This document shows positions 60,149 to 64,000 of a stretch of DNA of 64,000 bases, one piece after another. The DNA is from Kibdelosporangium persicum. Its GTDB lineage: Bacteria > Actinomycetota > Actinomycetes > Mycobacteriales > Pseudonocardiaceae. Positions within the stretch are counted from its first letter, which is position 1, and every line of letters starts with the position of its first letter. A model generated the notes under the pieces. That model was not told where the DNA came from and did not search any database. It was given only the letters and a program-made list of their open reading frames with translations. The stretch is taken from contig NZ_JAAATY010000005.1 in assembly GCF_013280595.1 (NCBI RefSeq), positions 62,001 through 126,000 on the forward strand, read 5' to 3'. The position numbers and the translations under genes are program-made.

Positions 60149-60211
60149 TATCGCAACTGCCAGTTGCGATAGCCTGGCAGACAACCCGGACGTAACGCAA
60201 CTGGGAGTTGC
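60149..60211. promoter_or_regulatory. two TetR operators between methyltransferase and TetR genes
   Basis: TATCGCAACT-GCC-AGTTGCGATA (60149-60171) is a perfect palindrome with 10-base arms. GCAACT-GGG-AGTTGC (60197-60211) is a second site with the same half-site and spacing. The second ends one base before the TTG start of the TetR gene, so it blocks that gene; the first lies just upstream of the methyltransferase start. Confidence 0.75.
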
Positions 60212-60212
60212 T

Positions 60213-60797
60213 TTGGAGCGAATCGGCCGAGGTGAGAAGGTCAGGGCCGCGGTCATCGCGGCCACGTTGACCGAGCTCACCGAGAAGGGCTACGCGGCGC
60301 TGACGATCGACGAGATCGCGCGCCGCACCGGCGTGCACAAGACGACGATCTACCGTCGCTGGCGGGACGTTCCGACGCTGGTGCTCGACGCGGTGACCGT
60401 GCACGCCGAAGTGGACATCCCCATCCCGGACAGCGGGGACATCGAGCGGGACCTGACGCGACTGGCCACCTCGTTCATCGGCTGGGCGACCAGCACGACC
60501 GGCCGCGCGATCCTGACCGTCCTGCTGTCCGACGCGGCCCGGATCCCGGAGATCGCGGCGATTCGCAGGCAGCTCTTCGAAGACGGCCCGCGCCGGGCGG
60601 ACACCATGATCACAGCCGCACTCGCCCGGGGTGACCTGCCCGCGGACGTGGACCCGGCCGAACTGCTGAAGGCACTGATCGCGCCGATCTTCTTCGAGAT
60701 CGTCATCATCGGCGCCACTGTGGACCAGAAAACCGCTGCGCACGCCGTGTCCGTCGCTCTCGCGGCGGCCCGGGCCGGTGTGCTGGGAAGGCAGTGA
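60213..60797 (+). CDS. TetR-family regulator, divergent from the methyltransferase
   Basis: The 194-residue protein starts at TTG 60213 (LERIGRGEKVRAAVIAATLT); GGGAG lies nine bases upstream, inside the operator. The HTH is in LTIDEIARRTGVHKTTIYRR, WRDVPTLVLDAV, and a TetR_C helical domain follows. The two operators suggest that it represses itself and the methyltransferase. Confidence 0.85.
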   Translation: MERIGRGEKVRAAVIAATLTELTEKGYAALTIDEIARRTGVHKTTIYRRWRDVPTLVLDAVTVHAEVDIPIPDSGDIERDLTRLATSFIGWATSTTGRAILTVLLSDAARIPEIAAIRRQLFEDGPRRADTMITAALARGDLPADVDPAELLKALIAPIFFEIVIIGATVDQKTAAHAVSVALAAARAGVLGRQ

Positions 60798-60815
60798 CCT
60801 CTGCGCCGCCGATCA

Positions 60816-60867
60816 CCCCTCGTGAGTGTTTATCAGGGTTAGAACACGGACAAACACTCACGAGGGG
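60816..60867. repeat. hairpin repeat element, copy B
   Basis: CCCCTCGTGAGTGTTT (60816-60831) pairs exactly with 60852-60867. The loop ATCAGGGTTAGAACACGGAC is related to that of copy A at 24923-24970. The right arm carries the TGA stop of the AraC gene (minus strand), and the element lies 3' of both the TetR and AraC genes, so it may be a two-way terminator. Confidence 0.72.
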
Positions 60868-61718
60868 GAGTGTGCGACCCGCATGCCGGAGGGGGTCGTG
60901 CCGCGTACTCGTTTGAAGGCGGCGCTCAGCGCGAACGCGTTGGCGTAACCGACTCGGCGCGCGATGGACGCGACGGTCGCGTCGGTGTCACGCAGCAGGT
61001 CCGCGGCCAGCGCGATACGCCAGCTGGTGAGATATGCGATCGGCGGTTGCCCGACCTGGGCGGTGAACCGGCGGGCCAGCGCGGCCCGTGACGTGCCGAT
61101 CTTGGCGGCGAGGCTCGCGACCGTCCACGGATGCGCCGGGTCGTCGTGCATGATCCGCAACGCGTCACCGACCAGCGGGTCCGATGTCCGGTACCAGACC
61201 GGGGCCTCGTTCTGGTCGAACCACGTTCGCAGCGTCTCGACGAGCAACAGGTCCAGCATCCGGTCGAGCACGACCCGCTGTCCCGGCCTGGACCGTGTCA
61301 TCTCGCCGGCGATCATGTCCAGCATCGCGGTTCCGGACCGCACCACGGCCACCCGCGGCAGCGCGTCGAGCAGCCGTTCACTGATCGAGCCCTGGTAGGC
61401 GCCGCTGAACAACAGCGACGGGCCTTCCGGCAGGACGCACTCGTCGATGCAGTAGTCGGTGTCCTTGACGAGGTACTGCGGCGGCGTACGCGGATCGTCG
61501 GCGATCGTGTACGCGCCCTTGACGATCGCGATGTCGCCTTCCCGGATGGCGGCTGGCCGATCGTCGCCGATCACCCACGCGTCGCCACGGATCATGGTGG
61601 CCAGCGTCAGCTCGACGCCGAGTTCGAAGCGCAGTGACCACGGCGGACGCAGGGCCGTCTGGTTGAACAACGCGCCACGCGCCCGTACGCCGTCCAGCAG
61701 GTCCGCGAGCATGTCCAC
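60858..61718 (-). CDS. AraC-family regulator with cupin domain
   Basis: The 286-residue protein has an N-terminal AraC-type cupin (FELGVELTLATMIRGDAWVI). Two HTHs follow (WTVASLAAKIGTSRAALARR; DATVASIARRVGYANAFALS with AAFKRVRGTTPSGMR). The start GTG 61718 is divergent from the NmrA gene. This AraC-plus-oxidoreductase arrangement is common, with the regulator controlling the NmrA-like gene. The last residues HSPS and the stop come from the hairpin repeat. Confidence 0.88.
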   Translation of the reverse strand: MDMLADLLDGVRARGALFNQTALRPPWSLRFELGVELTLATMIRGDAWVIGDDRPAAIREGDIAIVKGAYTIADDPRTPPQYLVKDTDYCIDECVLPEGPSLLFSGAYQGSISERLLDALPRVAVVRSGTAMLDMIAGEMTRSRPGQRVVLDRMLDLLLVETLRTWFDQNEAPVWYRTSDPLVGDALRIMHDDPAHPWTVASLAAKIGTSRAALARRFTAQVGQPPIAYLTSWRIALAADLLRDTDATVASIARRVGYANAFALSAAFKRVRGTTPSGMRVAHSPS

Positions 61719-61798
61719 GGACCAAGGTTAGACGCTCACGTATCGCACCGAGCTTTCCGGCCATGGCCCGTCTCACCGTCCGGCGATTGACTGGCGCC

Positions 61799-62653
61799 AT
61801 GGATCCGATACTGGTGATCGGCGGGACCGGCAAGTCCGGCAGCCGGGTCGTGGCGCAGCTCAAGCAGCAGGGCAGGGAGGTCCGGATCGGGGCACGGTCC
61901 ACCGGGTTCGACTGGCTCGACGAGTCCACTTGGGACTCGACGGTGACCGGAGCGGCCGCCGTGTTCGTCGTTCCCCTTGACGGCACGACATTGACGGGCG
62001 CCTTCGTCCGCCGGGCGGTCGAACTGGGCGTCCGGCGCGTGGTGTTGTTGTCCGGCAGAGGAGTCGACACTCCCGGGTACGGCAGTGCGGACAACGCCCT
62101 GGGTAACACCCATGTCCTCGGCGAGCAGGCCGTGCGGGCACTGGACGTCGACTGGACGATTCTGCGGCCCGGCTGGTTCGCCCAGAACTTCAGCGAGGGG
62201 TTCTTCGCCCCGGCCGTGCAGGCGGGTGAGATCCGCGTGCCCGCGGGCGACGGCGCCGCCACCTTCGTCGACGCGGAGGACATCGCCGCCGTGGCGGTCG
62301 CGGCGCTCACCGAAGACAAGCACGGAGGCGAAATTTACGAACTGTCCGGGCCGCGCGCGTTGACGATGGCCGAAGCGGCGGCCGAGATCTCGGCGGCGAG
62401 CGGCAGGCAGGTGCGCTACGTGCCGCTCACGCCGGAACAGTACGTCGCCGAGGCCGTCGAGCAAGGCATGTCGCCCGAGGAAGCTGCGGCGTTCGGCGAG
62501 GTCTACGACGCGCTTCGCCGCGGACTGGACGCGCACGTGTCCGACGGCGTCGAACGCGCGCTCGGCCGCCGGCCCCGCGACTTCAGCGACTTCGCGAAGA
62601 GCACGTGGCTTGCCGTCCCGCTCCCTCTACGGGACGACAAGCCTTCCACGTGA
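61799..62653 (+). CDS. NmrA-like NAD(P)-binding protein
   Basis: The 284-residue protein starts MDPILVIGGTGKSGSRVVAQ, the NmrA/atypical-SDR cofactor loop. It continues with VVLLSGRGVDTPGYG, WTILRPGWFAQNFSEGFF and FVDAEDIAAVAVAALTED. Such proteins act as NADPH sensors or as quinone or azo reductases. The earlier ATG at 61763 gives 12 extra residues before the fold and is less likely. It is the probable target of the divergent AraC regulator. Confidence 0.85.
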   Translation: MDPILVIGGTGKSGSRVVAQLKQQGREVRIGARSTGFDWLDESTWDSTVTGAAAVFVVPLDGTTLTGAFVRRAVELGVRRVVLLSGRGVDTPGYGSADNALGNTHVLGEQAVRALDVDWTILRPGWFAQNFSEGFFAPAVQAGEIRVPAGDGAATFVDAEDIAAVAVAALTEDKHGGEIYELSGPRALTMAEAAAEISAASGRQVRYVPLTPEQYVAEAVEQGMSPEEAAAFGEVYDALRRGLDAHVSDGVERALGRRPRDFSDFAKSTWLAVPLPLRDDKPST

Positions 62654-62669
62654 CCGGGAAACATCCGGC

Positions 62670-62700
62670 TCGCCGTCCCGCCCCCGACGCGGGACGGCGA
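62670..62700. terminator. bidirectional hairpin between NmrA and anti-sigma genes
   Basis: TCGCCGTCCCGC (62670-62681) pairs perfectly with 62689-62700 around a 7-base loop. It lies between two convergent stops, 17 bases after the NmrA gene and 5 bases after the anti-sigma gene. Confidence 0.7.
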
Positions 62701-62705
62701 ACCCG

Positions 62706-63407
62706 TCAGACCGTCGCGCTGACGTACTGCTTCCCGGTGGTGGTCTCCACGATCACCCCGGCCACATCGGCGGCCGGGATCAGCGCCGAACCGTCCAAAG
62801 TGGTGCCGTCGGCCTTCTCCTTGTCCGGCACGACCCAGCTGCCCGCGGACTCGTGCCTGCCGTCCTTGCTGACGATGATCAACCGGCATTGCTCGCCCGC
62901 CGGAATCCCGCTGACCGCGGCGTTGACCCGGACCCAGCCCGAGGCCGGGGTGATCCGGGCGACGATCCGGGCGCCGGTCGTGCCGTCGGTCGCGCTGGCG
63001 AACCGCACGCCAGGCGGCTGGGTCGCGGCCGTCGTCGGCGTCGCGGACGGTTCCGTGTCCGAAGTGGACTGACCAACCAACACGCCGCCACCGGCCAGCA
63101 CCGCACCGGCGACTACCGCGGCGGCAACGGTGAGAAACCGGCTCCGGCGGCGCACGGCGGTCGATTCCGCACGCATCCGGCGCAGGGTCCGTTGCAGGAC
63201 CAGGTCCGCGTCCTCCGGATACCCCTCCAGCAACGCCTCCGGCGGAACCTCGCCGAGGAACTCCCGCATCTCCCGCAACGTGTCCGCCTCCCGCCGGCAG
63301 TCCTCGCATCCGGCGATGTGCTGTTCCACCTCAGCGGCCTGGCCCGGCGCCAGCTGACCGGCGACGTAGGCGTCGATGTCCACGTGCTGCTGCTCGGACG
63401 TGCTCAT
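62706..63407 (-). CDS. zinc-finger anti-sigma factor (membrane)
   Basis: The 233-residue protein has an N-terminal ZAS domain with H-x3-C-x2-C (HIAGCEDCRRE, residues about 30-38). A membrane helix follows near 115 (FLTVAAAVVAGAVLAGGGVLVG), then an outside beta domain like that of RskA-type anti-sigma factors. It holds the ECF sigma factor until an outside signal releases it. The start ATG overlaps the sigma stop (TGATG). Confidence 0.9.
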   Translation of the reverse strand: MSTSEQQHVDIDAYVAGQLAPGQAAEVEQHIAGCEDCRREADTLREMREFLGEVPPEALLEGYPEDADLVLQRTLRRMRAESTAVRRRSRFLTVAAAVVAGAVLAGGGVLVGQSTSDTEPSATPTTAATQPPGVRFASATDGTTGARIVARITPASGWVRVNAAVSGIPAGEQCRLIIVSKDGRHESAGSWVVPDKEKADGTTLDGSALIPAADVAGVIVETTTGKQYVSATV

Positions 63408-63952
63408 CAGGCCACTCCTTCCATGTCGGCGCCGCGCGCGGAGAACAGGTCACGTAGGGCTCGTAGGGCGTAGTAGGACCGCGATTTCACCGTTCCCGGC
63501 GGGATGCCGAGTGTTTCCGCGGTCTCGCTGACGCTCTGCCCACGGACGTAGATCTCGACGAGCACCGACCGGTGCACGTCCGGCAGCTGCTCCAAGGCGT
63601 CGAGCACCACCAGGGAGTTGACCACCTTGTCGGCGTGGTCGCGTTCCACCGGACCGGTGGTCGGCGACTCGGCGACCTCCTTGGGCCGGGCGTTCTTGGC
63701 CCGCACCCCGTCCAGGACGAGGTTGCGCACCACGGTCAGCAACCAGCCACGCACCGACCCTTTGCCGTTGACCAGCGCCTCCGGGTGTTTCCACGCCCGG
63801 ATCAGCGCTTCCTGCACGACATCCTCGGCCGTGGCCCGGTCGTTGGCCAGCCGCGTCGCGTACGCGAGCATGGCCCGGCCGTGTTCCTCGAACAACCTCC
63901 GGACCAACGCCTCGTCGGCGACTTGGCGGTGACGAGCACTCACCCCGCCCAT
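63407..63952 (-). CDS. ECF RNA polymerase sigma factor (SigK/SigL-like)
   Basis: The 181-residue ECF sigma factor has region 2 (RLFEEHGRAMLAYATRLAND, AEDVVQEALIRAWK) and region 4 (DVHRSVLVEIYVRGQSVSET, LGIPPGTVKSRSYYALRALR). It is normal length and coupled to its anti-sigma factor by a TGATG overlap. I set the start at ATG 63952 with GGAGGTG nine bases upstream rather than the longer frame to 63991. Its target promoters are unknown. Confidence 0.9.
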   Translation of the reverse strand: MGGVSARHRQVADEALVRRLFEEHGRAMLAYATRLANDRATAEDVVQEALIRAWKHPEALVNGKGSVRGWLLTVVRNLVLDGVRAKNARPKEVAESPTTGPVERDHADKVVNSLVVLDALEQLPDVHRSVLVEIYVRGQSVSETAETLGIPPGTVKSRSYYALRALRDLFSARGADMEGVA

Positions 63953-64000
63953 CCGTTCACACCTCCACGGCCTCAAGTTCCCGACCAACACGGCCGCGGA

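Overview
The window is about 64 kb of very GC-rich chromosomal DNA. The organism is almost certainly an actinomycete. Signs are GTG/TTG starts, short or absent leaders, Ser/Thr kinases of the PknB type, an ergothioneine operon, an AcnR-like regulator, an ECF42-type sigma factor and many TetR regulators. Overall gene content fits the Pseudonocardiales best, but that is an inference. No rRNA, tRNA, CRISPR array or large PKS/NRPS cluster was seen.

1-6.4 kb is a worn accessory stretch. It holds a methyltransferase tail, a DUF1684 scrap joined to a SnoaL-like gene, a DNA glycosylase, a six-unit GC-rich tandem repeat, a frameshifted TetR gene and a secreted S33 peptidase with a strong terminator. 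Two tyrosine-integrase C-terminal remnants flank a PD-(D/E)XK-like nuclease gene. 6.4-10.7 kb is the ergothioneine operon egtA-egtB-egtC-egtD (minus strand; no egtE here).

10.8-24.8 kb holds regulator/enzyme pairs: FAD monooxygenase/WYL regulator, SDR/TetR, two tandem membrane Ser/Thr kinases, an AcnR-like repressor beside a 22-bp perfect palindrome, an APH-type kinase, an MFS transporter, and a P450 divergent from a TetR gene with an operator between them. A LuxR-type response regulator whose phosphoacceptor Asp is Glu follows, convergent with a DUF1992 gene.

24.9-30.8 kb is a packed seven-gene minus-strand run: small secreted protein, MoxR ATPase, DUF58, VWA membrane protein, HtrA-like protease, OmpR response regulator, histidine kinase. 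30.9-31.7 kb carries cysteine-free (zinc-independent) ribosomal proteins L32, L31 and S14 around a possible Zur operator. 31.7-38.6 kb holds a large surface beta-propeller/PKD protein, a Gfo/Idh/MocA oxidoreductase, a YCII-ECF42 sigma pair, a lipoprotein and a TetR gene.

38.6-43.5 kb has a second P450 with a leaderless, operator-overlapped promoter. After it comes a three-gene operon under two identical palindromes: FAD monooxygenase, a dihydroorotate-dehydrogenase-like/membrane fusion protein, and TetR. 43.5-49.1 kb is a benzoyl-CoA epoxidation (box) operon: boxC, boxB, a benzoate-CoA-type ligase and an amidohydrolase.

49.2-58.8 kb is the most interesting block, a five-gene operon encoding a DUF4132 protein, a MoxR-type AAA+ ATPase, a DUF5682 protein, a CoxE-like VWA protein and a SWIM zinc-finger protein. 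This is the same protein set as the uncharacterised yehI/yehL/yehM/yehP/yehQ genes of Escherichia coli. The window ends with a GNAT, a methyltransferase/TetR pair with two operators, an AraC/NmrA pair, and an ECF sigma factor with its zinc-finger anti-sigma factor. Two copies of a hairpin repeat (24.9 and 60.8 kb) sit on the 3' ends of genes and supply their stop codons.
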